A stretch of 64,000 nucleotides of DNA from Tessaracoccus sp. (GCF_016714275.1 NZ_JADJNP010000004.1:1-64000), one strand, 5' to 3'; shown: positions 45,082-53,210, counted from the first letter of the stretch. Program-made: numbers and translations. Notes: generated by a model not told the origin, from the sequence alone.

Positions 45082-46159
45082 TTACCCGTTCGCGCCATCG
45101 ATCCAGCGGCGGAGGACCGGGGCGATCCGGCCGTGGAGACGGAGCGCGGCGAGGTCGTCGCCGCGGGTGGCGCCGTCGTTGACGATCACCACTGGGCGGC
45201 CGTCCTTCGCGCTGCGGCGGAGGAAGCGCAGGCCGCTCATCACGCTGAGGCTGGTACCCAGCACGAGGAGGGCGTCGGAGACGTCCAGCATCGCGTGGGC
45301 GCGTTCCGTCACCTCCCGGGGTGCGTTCTCGCCGAAGTAGACGACGTCGGGTTTCAGCATCCCGCCGCAGTCGGCGCAGTCCGGGTAGCGGAAGTCGTGG
45401 GTGCGGTCGACCTCGGCGTCGCCGTCGGGGGCAACGCTCCTTGAGCCGGGCCTCGGAGGGGGCTTGCATCGTTCCTTGGGCCGGGCCGCGGCGCGGGTCT
45501 GCATCGTTCCTTGAGCCGGGCCACGGCGACGAAGGAGCCGCAGCCCGTGTCGAAAGGTCCCGCGGGTAGTCTGAGGACTCGGCCGACGCATCCGGATCGA
45601 TGAACGCCGGGTTTAGGTTGAGGAGCTGCTCCTGCAGCGCGATGCGCGGGGTGATCGCGCCGCAGCCGAGGCACCTGACACGAGCGAGGTTGCCGTGGAG
45701 ATCGACCACGGGCGAGGATCCGGCCGCTTGGTGCAGGCCGTCGACGTTCTGCGTCACCACACCGGTCAGCGGCGTCACCATGCCCAGGCGCGAGAGAGCG
45801 TGGTGAGCGTCGTTGGGCCGGGCGTCGGCGAACCATCTCCAGCCGACCGTGCTTCGCGCCCAGTATCGACGGCGGCTCAGGTCGGACCCTACGAACTCCT
45901 GATAGGTCATCGGAGCGCGAGGCACGGAGTCGCGGCCGCGGTAGTCCGGCAGGCCGGAGTCGGTCGACATACCCGCGCCGGTCAGCACCAGGGTGCGCCG
46001 TCCCCAGAGCAGACGGGCGGCGGCGTCGATGTCCTTGTCCGGTGACACCAGCCCGAACCCGCCGGTTCCCGGACCCCACGAAGGAGTGGCGGGCAGGGCG
46101 ACGGCGCCGTCTCGCGCCGTGCGGAACCAGCCTCCGACGTCTCCAGGTGTCCGCTCCAC
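45082..46159 (-). pseudogene. Sirtuin (Sir2) NAD-dependent deacylase interrupted by a dispersed repeat
   Basis: GTG 46159 begins VERTPGDVGGWFRTARDG. The Sir2 core is clear: RRTLVLTGAGMSTDSGLPDY, VVTQNVDGLHQAAGS with the catalytic His in DLHGNL, and the first zinc pair CLGC. After ASAESSDYP a type B repeat of about 134 bp intervenes; then the second zinc pair CADC and YFGENAPREVTERAHAMLDV, LVLGTSLSVMSGLRFL continue in a different frame to 45082. The repeat lies between the two zinc-binding pairs, so the product would be truncated. Confidence 0.85.
45432..45565. repeat. Dispersed mosaic repeat, copy 12 (type B) inside the sirtuin gene
   Basis: Three tandem left ends (CTCCTTGAGCCGGGCC, TTCCTTGGGCCGGGCC and TTCCTTGAGCCGGGCC, joined by GCATCG or similar) lead into GAAGGAGCCGCAGCCCGTGT and CGAAAGGTCCCGCG. 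This is the type B architecture of copy 2 in shorter form, and the only copy seen within a gene. Confidence 0.8.
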
Positions 46160-46271
46160 GAGGCCAGGATAGGACGACGTCGAAGCCGCTGCCGCTCTGA
46201 CCTGCGGGGTAGTGCCACCTGTTACACTTACAGCAGTTGAGTCCAGTTGCAGCTGTTGAGAGGCGAGATTC

Positions 46272-46658
46272 ATGTCTGAGGCACTCGTTGATGACGTTAG
46301 GGCCCTTCGCGCGGCATTGGAAGAGCCGCGGGACAGCATCGATGTCACTCTCCGGCTGCCGCGTCGTAGCGCAGAGAAGGTGCTCGCGCTGTTGGATGCG
46401 GAACGCGATGCCGGGGCGATGGTGATCCCGATCAGGGAGATGTTCACGACGACCGAGGCAGCGGCGATGCTGGGGGTGTCCAGGCCGACGCTGATGAGGC
46501 TGATTGAGTCGGGCGAGGTTGGCCATGTGAAGGTCGGCACCCATCATCGGGTGCCTGCGCAGGCGATCCTTGAGTTCCAGAGGACTCGCCGGGCGCGTCG
46601 CGACGACGCGGCCAAGGCTCTGGCCGAGTTCTCTAACCAGATCGGCTTGGTCGATTGA
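46272..46658 (+). CDS. HTH (excisionase-type) antitoxin partner of a PIN toxin
   Basis: 128 residues. Residues about 1-50 carry LRLPRRSAEKVLALLDAERD; residues 55-110 form an excisionase-type winged HTH (FTTTEAAAMLGVSRPTLMRL, then IESGEVGHVKVGTHHRVPAQ). This type of protein often sits just ahead of a PIN-domain gene as an antitoxin. The ATG follows GAGAGGCGA. Two imperfect direct repeats (AGCAGTTGAG and AGCTGTTGAG) in the upstream 46230-46260 region are candidate operators. Confidence 0.8.
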   Translation: MSEALVDDVRALRAALEEPRDSIDVTLRLPRRSAEKVLALLDAERDAGAMVIPIREMFTTTEAAAMLGVSRPTLMRLIESGEVGHVKVGTHHRVPAQAILEFQRTRRARRDDAAKALAEFSNQIGLVD

Positions 46659-47218
46659 GCATCCGCGTCGTCCTCGCCGACGCAAACGTTCTGTACTCGC
46701 GGACCTTACGTGACTACTTTCTCTATGCCGCCGACGCTGGTGCGATCGAGATCCGGTGGAGCCAGTAGATCCTCGACGAGATGTCGCGCAACCTCCGCGC
46801 GCGGTTGGCTCTCACCTACGCCGACACGGCGCGGCTCGAAGAGTTGATGAACAGGTTCCTTGAGCGGGCGCTGGTCGTTGTCTACCCTGAGGACGCGGCG
46901 GTGGCCGCTGGGGTGGAAATGGACGCGGCTGACCGTCACGTACTTGCCGCGGCGCTCTCTGCTGACGCAGACATCCTCCTCACGGACAACACTCGGCACT
47001 TTCCGCGAGTCTGGATGGCCGAGCATGGCATCGAGGTGGTTGGGGCGGGCGACCTGCTCGTTCGGCTCGCTGAGCAATACCCCGAGCAGGTCCGGGCCGC
47101 GCACATGAGGACGCTTCTCGGCTCGCCCAAGACCGAAGTAGGCGTCCTCGACACGCTCAGGCGGGCGGCAGGCACCAAGGCGTACGATGCGGTCTCTCAC
47201 TTGAGCCTGTCCTCGTGA
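46655..47218 (+). pseudogene. PIN-domain toxin with a premature amber codon
   Basis: TTG 46655 overlaps the antitoxin stop. The frame reads IRVVLADANVLYSRTLRDYF and LYAADAGAIEIRWSQ, then TAG at 46766-46768, then ILDEMSRNLRARLALTYADT and the rest of the PIN fold with MDAADRHVLAAALSADADIL and LTDNTRHFP. Conserved acids D (ADAN), E (ILDEM) and D (MDAADRH) are all present, so the single stop is the only visible defect. Truncation leaves 37 residues unless the codon is read through or initiation occurs at ATG 46781. Confidence 0.85.
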
Positions 47219-47269
47219 TTTTCGGGCCAGCGGGGCTGGAAACGTTCAGTTGCTCGACGTTCTGGGGAT

Positions 47270-47313
47270 AGCGGGGCTGAAAAACGCAGCATGCTGCATT
47301 TTTCAGCCCCGCT
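47270..47313. terminator. Long bidirectional terminator palindrome
   Basis: 22-base arms AGCGGGGCTGAAAAACGCAG(CA) and the inverse ending TTTTTCAGCCCCGCT pair with one mismatch over 47270-47313. The A and T tracts inside the stem make it look like a terminator for both the toxin module and the UDP-sugar dehydrogenase, which converge here. A partial second copy of the AGCGGGGCTG arm is at about 47229. Confidence 0.8.
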
Positions 47314-47322
47314 GACTGAGAC

Positions 47323-47477
47323 CGCTGATTGAGCCGGGCCGCGAGGAACGAGCGCCTGTGTCGAAATCAATGAACGCGAGGCGGCAGACTGAGGTGGTGC
47401 AGCTCGGCCTTGCCGGTCATGCGCGCGCTCATTGGTTGCGACACGACGGCTCCTCGCGCACCGGCTCAGGCAGCGGT
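47323..47477. repeat. Dispersed mosaic repeat, copy 13 (type A, complete)
   Basis: CGCTGATTGAGCCGGGCCGC, GAACGAGCGCCTGTGTCGAA, ATCAATGAACG, a centre of about 45 bases unlike other copies, GCTCATTGGTTGCGACACGA and CACCGGCTCAGGCAGCGG. It ends a few bases from the stop of the UDP-sugar dehydrogenase gene. Confidence 0.8.
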
Positions 47478-47481
47478 CCCG

Positions 47482-48657
47482 TCAGTCGCGGCCGTAGATG
47501 TCGCGGGTGTAGACCTTCGCGGCGACATCGTCGAGTTCGGGGGCGTGGCGGTTGGCGACGATGACGTCGGCCCTGCTCTTGAACTCTTCCAGGTCTCTGA
47601 CCACCTCTGAGTGGAAGAACTCGGACTCGATGAGCGTCGGCTCGAAGACGATGACCTCGGCGCCCTTCGCCTTGATCCGCTTCATCACGCCCTGGATCGA
47701 AGAGGCACGGAAGTTGTCCGATCCTGTCTTCATCACCAGGCGGTACATGCCGACGACGCGGGGACGCCGAGAGAGGATGTCGGCGGCGACGAAGTCCTTG
47801 CGGGTGGTGTTCGCATCGACGATGGCGGTGATCAGGTTCTGCGGCACGTGCCGGTAGTTGGCCAAGAGTTGCTTGGTGTCCTTGGGAAGGCAGTAGCCGC
47901 CGTACCCGAAAGACGGGTTGTTGTAGTGCGAGCCGATCCTCGGGTCGAGACCTACGCCTTCGATGATCTGGCGCGTGTCGAGGCCGTGGGTGGCGGCGTA
48001 GGTGTCGAGTTCGTTGAAGTAGGCGACGCGGAGAGCGAGGTATGTGTTGGCGAATAGCTTGATGGCTTCGGCCTCGCCTGAGTTGGTGAGGAGGACCGGG
48101 ATGTCCTCGTCGAGGGCGCCCTCGACGAGCAGGTCGGCGAAGGCCTTTGCCCGCGGGGACATGGACCCGACGATGACGCGCGACGGGTGAAGATTGTCGT
48201 AGAGCGCGCGCCCCTCGCGCAGAAACTCGGGCGAGAACATGATCGCGGCGCCGAGGTGGGTGTCCCGCATCCGCGCCGTGAAGCCCACGGGCACCGTGGA
48301 CTTCACGATGATCGTTGCGGATGGATTGGCGGCGAGGACCTGGTCGATGACAGCCTCGACGCTGCTGGTGTCGAAGTAGTTGGTGACTTCGTCGTAGTCG
48401 GTGGGGGTGGCGACGACGACGAAGTCGGCGTCTGCATAGGCGGATGGTCCGTCGGTGGTTGCGTGGAGCGTGAGGGGCACGCTGGCGAGGTAGTGCTCGA
48501 GCTCAGCGTCTTCGATGGGTGAGACACGGTTGTTGATCAGGTCGACTTTGCGCTGATCGATGTCGACGGCGACGACGTCGTGGCGCTGCGCCAGCAACAC
48601 CGACAACGACATGCCTACGTATCCCGTACCAACTACAACGACTCGAACGCGTTCCAC
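47482..48657 (-). CDS. UDP-glucose/UDP-sugar 6-dehydrogenase
   Basis: 391 residues. The NAD site VVVGTGYVGMSLSVLLA is at the N-terminus; VATPTDYDE, KSTVPVGFT and SPEFLREG follow; the catalytic cysteine is in GYGGYCLPKDTKQL; and the C-terminal domain carries MGYRLVMK-like MYRLVMKTGSDNFRASSIQG. It makes a UDP-uronic acid or related sugar. The short length and YDEVTNYFDT fit the group used in polysaccharide synthesis. It is the leftmost gene of the exopolysaccharide locus. Confidence 0.93.
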   Translation of the reverse strand: MERVRVVVVGTGYVGMSLSVLLAQRHDVVAVDIDQRKVDLINNRVSPIEDAELEHYLASVPLTLHATTDGPSAYADADFVVVATPTDYDEVTNYFDTSSVEAVIDQVLAANPSATIIVKSTVPVGFTARMRDTHLGAAIMFSPEFLREGRALYDNLHPSRVIVGSMSPRAKAFADLLVEGALDEDIPVLLTNSGEAEAIKLFANTYLALRVAYFNELDTYAATHGLDTRQIIEGVGLDPRIGSHYNNPSFGYGGYCLPKDTKQLLANYRHVPQNLITAIVDANTTRKDFVAADILSRRPRVVGMYRLVMKTGSDNFRASSIQGVMKRIKAKGAEVIVFEPTLIESEFFHSEVVRDLEEFKSRADVIVANRHAPELDDVAAKVYTRDIYGRD

Positions 48658-48788
48658 GTCTTGCCCTCACTCTCCTGTGTCAGGAAGAGGATACGGTGCT
48701 CGCGGCATGTCGGTGAGCAATCCTCCGTGTCGGGCCGTTAGCCAGATCGGATTGCGCGTCGGAACGTTGTCGTGTCGGCACAAAATAG

Positions 48789-48977
48789 ACGCGCGCCCCG
48801 CGACGGTGGAGTCGCAGGGCGCGCGCCGGGGGCCCGGGCCGGTGGGGGATGGCTCACAATCGCCCCCCTGGATCCAACCACCGCGCGTGCCGTCCGCAGC
48901 ATGATGGTGGATCCTGCTTGCAGGACCAGTGTCTATGTAGAAAACCCCCACATAAACGGCCTGATCCCAGAGTAGGT
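48789..48977. repeat. Degenerate duplicate of the 3' end of the phosphoglycosyltransferase gene
   Basis: About 185 bp match 50188-50380: the hairpin, GGGCCCGGGCCGGTGGGGGA, TGGCTCA, CGCCCCCCTGGA, CCACCGCGCGTGCCGTCCGC, AGCATGATGG, and the fading CCTGATCCCAG. The second copy encodes the C-terminus of the intact gene; this copy is eroded by small indels. The hairpin (48791-48804 with 48811-48824) probably serves as terminator for the APS kinase gene. Confidence 0.85.
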
Positions 48978-48993
48978 CATCCGCACAACGGAG

Positions 48994-50133
48994 CTACCCT
49001 AGCCTGAGTCCCGTTCCTAGCCAACCTCGCTTCTCCAGCTCGCTCAGCACCATGTCTCGGAGCACGTTTATTTCGACTCCGGTGGTGTCGATGCAGAGGT
49101 GGGCGTCTTCCGGCGGCTCGTATGGAGACGAGATTCCGGTGAAGTCCGGGATGAGGCCGGCGCGGGCCTTAGCGTAGAGGCCCTTGCGGTCGCGCCGTTC
49201 GCATTCCTTCAGCGGGGTGTTGACATGTACGAGTAGGAAGCGGCCACCACGTTCGGTGACCATGCGTTGCACCTCGCGGCGGGTGACGTCGAAGGGTGCG
49301 ATGGGGCTCGCTATGGCGATGCCGCCGTGGCGGGCGATTTCCGCCGCCACCCAGCCGATCCTTCGGACATTGGCGTTGCGGTCCTCCATAGAGAAAGTGA
49401 GGCCATATGAGAGGTTACGGCGCACGACGTCGCCGTCGAGGAGGCTGACCTCTGCACCGTAGTTCTCGATGAGGTAGTGGCCGAGGGCCCGTGCCACGGT
49501 CGACTTCCCGGATCCCGAGAATCCAGTGAAGAAGACAACGAGGCCTACTCCGGCGGGCTCGAAGGACGACAAGTCGTCCGATGTGGCGTTGGTAACCGGG
49601 CCGATCTCCCGAAGCTTCTCCAGGATGCGTGCCAGCTTCAGTGGCCGACGCTTCGAGCGCGATCCCAGCGGTAGGACGACCAGGCGGGAGTCGGTTTCTG
49701 TGGCGCGCTGCCGGGCCATGCGAACCAGGTGGAGATCCGCCCTTCCTGCGTCGGTGGACGCGAGTACGACGGTGGTAGCGGCGTCGCCGCGTACCGACGC
49801 TAGCCGCCCGGGGTGGTCGACGACGGCGATGGGCGCAGTAAGGTCTATCAGCCCGGTGTGCCAGCGCTCGTAGGGCCTGCTGGACCGCGGCGAGAGCCAG
49901 CGCAGTTTTCCCGCTTCATCAACCGACGCCACGGGGACACCCTCTGCATCGACGTAAGTTGCGGGACCTGGTGGGAGGTCAAGGAGGTCCTGCGTCAGCA
50001 GGCCTTGGCGGAGCAACTCGAGATCGTCCAGCCCCGCGATGTCGGGATGTACTTCGGGAAGGCTGGGATCGGGCACAGGGTAAGTCTGCCGGGTGTGGGC
50101 TGTCAGCGCAGCGTCGTCAGTCACCGTGGTCAT
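48994..50133 (-). CDS. Adenylylsulfate (APS) kinase with an N-terminal extension
   Basis: 379 residues. Residues about 195-375 form the APS kinase domain: P-loop GFSGSGKST (204-212), LLDGDVVRRNLSYGLTFS, RNANVRRIGWVAAEIARHGG and KGLYAKARAGLIPDFTGISS. The first 190 residues are unfamiliar in detail; they resemble a divergent, possibly inactive sulfurylase-like domain. The enzyme makes PAPS, the sulfate donor. No ATP sulfurylase or sulfotransferase is in the window. It sits between an intact and an eroded copy of the same sequence (50188-50380 and 48789-48977). Confidence 0.88.
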   Translation of the reverse strand: MTTVTDDAALTAHTRQTYPVPDPSLPEVHPDIAGLDDLELLRQGLLTQDLLDLPPGPATYVDAEGVPVASVDEAGKLRWLSPRSSRPYERWHTGLIDLTAPIAVVDHPGRLASVRGDAATTVVLASTDAGRADLHLVRMARQRATETDSRLVVLPLGSRSKRRPLKLARILEKLREIGPVTNATSDDLSSFEPAGVGLVVFFTGFSGSGKSTVARALGHYLIENYGAEVSLLDGDVVRRNLSYGLTFSMEDRNANVRRIGWVAAEIARHGGIAIASPIAPFDVTRREVQRMVTERGGRFLLVHVNTPLKECERRDRKGLYAKARAGLIPDFTGISSPYEPPEDAHLCIDTTGVEINVLRDMVLSELEKRGWLGTGLRLG

Positions 50134-50190
50134 GTGGTGTCCTGTTCATAAGGTCAAAGAGAGTTGCTTGTGAAAGTCGTCAAAGAGGAC

Positions 50191-50224
50191 GCGCGCCTCG
50201 CGACGGTGGGGTCGCGAGGCGCGC
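50191..50224 (-). terminator. Terminator hairpin after the phosphoglycosyltransferase gene
   Basis: GCGCGCCTCGCGAC (50191-50204) pairs perfectly with GTCGCGAGGCGCGC (50211-50224), six-base loop. It lies about 30 bp past the stop at 50255. The following bases have only short T runs. Confidence 0.7.
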
Positions 50225-50254
50225 GCCGGGGGGCCCGGGCCGGTGGGGGATGGC

Positions 50255-51718
50255 TCAGTACGCCCCCCTGGAACTGACCACCGCGCGTGCCGTCCGCAGC
50301 ATGATGGTCAGATCCTGCATGAAAGACCAGTTGTCGACGTAGTAAGCGTCTAGACGAACGGTCTCATCCCAGGGGAGATCAGAACGGCCGGAGACCTGCC
50401 AGAGGCCGGTCAGGCCGGGCCGGACGTCGAGCCTGCGCTCGGCGTCGCGGTCATAGAGGGCGACTTCCTTGGGCAACGCCGGGCGGGGCCCGACGAGGCT
50501 CATGTCACCGCGGAAGACGTTCCAGAGCTGCGGGAGCTCGTCGATGGAGAAACGTCGGATGAAGGCGCCCACTCGAGTGATGCGGGGATCGCGCGCCATC
50601 TTGAACAGCACCTTCCCCTCGCTCTCGTTCTGCGCCTCGAGCTCAGCCTTCCGGGCTTCGGCGTCGACCACCATCGAACGCACCTTGAGGCATTGGAACT
50701 CCTCCCCGCGACGACCCACGCGGGTCTGCTGGAAGAAGATCGGCCCGCGGTCCTCAAGCTTGATGAGGAGCGCGACGATGGCGATGATAGGACCCGCCAC
50801 GAGCAGCAGGATGCCGGATCCGACGATGTCGAACAGGCGCTTTGCCCAGCGCGATGCGTTGAGGGCTTGGGGCCGCTCGACGTACATCAAGGGAAGCCCG
50901 CCGACCGGACGGGTGGCGAGACGGCTGGCGCTGATGTCTGACAGCGCAGGAGCCACGATCATCTGTGCCGAATGCTCTTCGAGTTCCCACGCCATGCGCT
51001 TGAAGTGCTGGCTGTCTGGGAACGAACCCTCGGCGAAGATCACGGTCTGGATACCGGAGCGCTCGACCAGTTCAACGACGTCCTTAACGGTGCCGAGGAC
51101 CTGGAGCCCGCTAGGAGTCTCCGTGATGTCGGCCGTTGTGACAGCGCCAACCATTTCGTATCCGAGCCACTTCTCGCGACGCAGCACGCGTGCCACCTCG
51201 TCGATGTGAGCCGGGCTACCGGCGATGATGGCAGAGTTGCGCTGGTGTCCGGCTGCGTGCAGCCGCTTGAGAACCAAGCGTCGCGTGTACCTGAGCGTAA
51301 GTAGTGCTGGCACCCCGATGGCAAAGGTCAGTAGGAAGAACGCCCGCGACAGGTCGTACTGGACCAAGTAGTTGATGGTCCCGATGGTGCCGGCGAAGAT
51401 CACGGACGCCAGCATGATGCGCTGGAACTCGACCGGTCCCGTCTGCAGGTTCAGGTTCGAGTAGGCCCCGGCGAGGGCCAGCGTGCCAAGCCATGCCACC
51501 GGCACAAGAAGCATCAGCCACAGCGGAAGCTCCGGCGCTGCCTCGTTCAAGAACTCGAAACGCAGGGCGTGGGCTGCGACCGCAGCGATGAAGATGACCG
51601 ATGCATCCGCGAGCACGCCGACGATGCGTCGGTGCTTCGCACGTCCTTGGGTGAGCGTAGCTGTCCAGCCAGCGGTATCTAGCCGGGATGCGCCAGCGCG
51701 CAAATCCATAGTCGTCAT
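50255..51718 (-). CDS. Polyprenyl phosphate glycosylphosphotransferase (WcaJ/CpsE type)
   Basis: About 487 residues from ATG 51718 (MTTMDLRAG). Four to five N-terminal membrane helices, a CoA-binding-like domain (residues about 140-260), then the bacterial sugar-transferase domain: RLFDIVGSGILLLVAGPIIA helix, IKLEDRGPIFFQQTRVGRRG, CLKVRSMVVDAEA and VGAFIRRFSIDELPQLWNVF RGDMSLVGPRPALPKE in two adjacent stretches. It transfers the first sugar phosphate to undecaprenyl phosphate and so starts the repeat unit. It is divergent from the nucleotidyltransferase gene. Confidence 0.94.
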   Translation of the reverse strand: MTTMDLRAGASRLDTAGWTATLTQGRAKHRRIVGVLADASVIFIAAVAAHALRFEFLNEAAPELPLWLMLLVPVAWLGTLALAGAYSNLNLQTGPVEFQRIMLASVIFAGTIGTINYLVQYDLSRAFFLLTFAIGVPALLTLRYTRRLVLKRLHAAGHQRNSAIIAGSPAHIDEVARVLRREKWLGYEMVGAVTTADITETPSGLQVLGTVKDVVELVERSGIQTVIFAEGSFPDSQHFKRMAWELEEHSAQMIVAPALSDISASRLATRPVGGLPLMYVERPQALNASRWAKRLFDIVGSGILLLVAGPIIAIVALLIKLEDRGPIFFQQTRVGRRGEEFQCLKVRSMVVDAEARKAELEAQNESEGKVLFKMARDPRITRVGAFIRRFSIDELPQLWNVFRGDMSLVGPRPALPKEVALYDRDAERRLDVRPGLTGLWQVSGRSDLPWDETVRLDAYYVDNWSFMQDLTIMLRTARAVVSSRGAY

Positions 51719-51957
51719 AAACGACACCCCCCACACGGGAGGCACCCAGAACGCCCCCCCGGCATTCTAAACTTGAGCGCCCCCACTCAGTTGGCAGCAT
51801 CCTTGCACGGATCACTGTGAAGATGCAACTCCCCCCACCGGGTTCGCGCAAGGAACCCGGGCCGGGCTTGGCGATGGTGTGGGGTCTGTGCGACAGTGGG
51901 ACCTGAAGTTCGGCCCCGTGGGGCCGCGACTGTTTGCACCTTAGGGGGATCGTGCAA

Positions 51958-52731
51958 GTGGCAACTGCCTACCTACTTTCCACATTCGACCTTGTTGACG
52001 TCGGGGACGTGGACATCGTTCGCCAAGCCGCCGAGGAGTCGGATCGCGTCGAGGCACGGGTCTTGTCGGACGAGGCTGTCCGTGAGATCACCGGGATCGC
52101 ACCTGTTGTGCCGGCCGAGGAGCGGCTGGAGATCATCAGTTCAGTGCGTGAGGTGGCCGATGCGCGAATCTTCGACCCGAGCGACGCGCTCAAGCGCAGT
52201 CCGCGGGATCTCGTGTTCGCCCGAGCCGGTGTCGGGGTCGCCCACGCAGCTGTCGACCGCCTACTGATGCCGCGCCAGCTTCGCCTCGACGAGTGGATCC
52301 ACACCACGCCAACCGCACAGGGTGTTCTGGGTTACGTGCCAGGGGCGTGGGACCGGTTCCATATAGGGCACTTGAACATCCTGAAGCGGGCACGCGCGCT
52401 GTGCGACCGGCTCGTTGTTGGTGTTGTCACGGACGAGGAGCTCTTCGCGGCGAAGGGCAAGATGCCCATGGTCCCGCTCGAGGAGCGAGTGCGTGTCGTC
52501 GCTGCCATGGACATTGTCGATGCCGTAGTCGTCGACTTCTCGACGAGCAAGCTCGACGTGTGGGACCGCGTCCACTTCGACGTTCTTTTCAAGGGCGACG
52601 ACTGGAAGGGTACGACGAAGGGTGACCGCCTGGAGAAGGAGATGGCCAGCGTTGGCGCTTCTGTCCAGTACTTCCCGTACACCGCGCACACGTCGTCGAC
52701 CGCTTTGCGTCAGATCTTGGCGCAGCGCTGA
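51958..52731 (+). CDS. Two-domain nucleotidyltransferase (cytidylyltransferase-like)
   Basis: 257 residues from GTG 51958 (AGGGGG nine bases upstream). The C-terminal half has the nucleotidyltransferase signature in WDRFHIGHLNILKRARALCD, plus VVGVVTDEELFAAKGKMPMV and FKGDDWKGT, as in glycerol-3-phosphate or related cytidylyltransferases. The N-terminal half repeats the fold but both signature His positions are Asp (TFDLVDVGDVDIVRQA), so it is probably inactive. It may supply a CDP-activated alcohol used by the CDP-alcohol phosphotransferase at 60106. Confidence 0.85.
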   Translation: MATAYLLSTFDLVDVGDVDIVRQAAEESDRVEARVLSDEAVREITGIAPVVPAEERLEIISSVREVADARIFDPSDALKRSPRDLVFARAGVGVAHAAVDRLLMPRQLRLDEWIHTTPTAQGVLGYVPGAWDRFHIGHLNILKRARALCDRLVVGVVTDEELFAAKGKMPMVPLEERVRVVAAMDIVDAVVVDFSTSKLDVWDRVHFDVLFKGDDWKGTTKGDRLEKEMASVGASVQYFPYTAHTSSTALRQILAQR

Positions 52732-53210
52732 AACACGTAGTCGGACCTTCAAGGGGGGTCGCCGGAGAAACTAGCGCGCGCTTCGTAGATCCCTTGATTG
52801 TCTGGGCGTCAGACATTGAGTTCCGAGATGCTCGGACGTCGACGTCAGCCGCGCCGTTCGAAGCGGAGAATCCGGGCGATTCCTGAAGAAAACCTGTGAA
52901 TCCTCAGGTAGGTGCGTCGGGGGAAGCGATTGACCAGCACCTACGAGTGGTGGAACGAGTACTTAAGTTAGCAGTGGTGACTACTTCGCTGAGGCGACGG
53001 CCACTAGCTGGTCCAGCATGGCTCACCTGGTCATACCTAGTCAAACCACCGATCGCCAGCTCGACTCCGTCGACCGCGGGACGGATGTGCTCGATGAAAG
53101 TCCCGTATGTGACGGATGTGCCCGTCTGATAGCCAGAAGTTGACCCGAGCTTGCGCTCGCAGCTCGGACGGGTTTGTTGAGATTTTTAAGGCTATGTTAA
53201 GGTTTGGCCC

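Noticed and set aside
39041..46768. Amber codon reassignment
   Set aside because: TAG terminates normal genes here, for example jag, and no suppressor tRNA is in the window.
52896..53129. A 77-codon frame in the gap before the GH16 gene
   Set aside because: No ribosome site, no recognisable fold and atypical composition.
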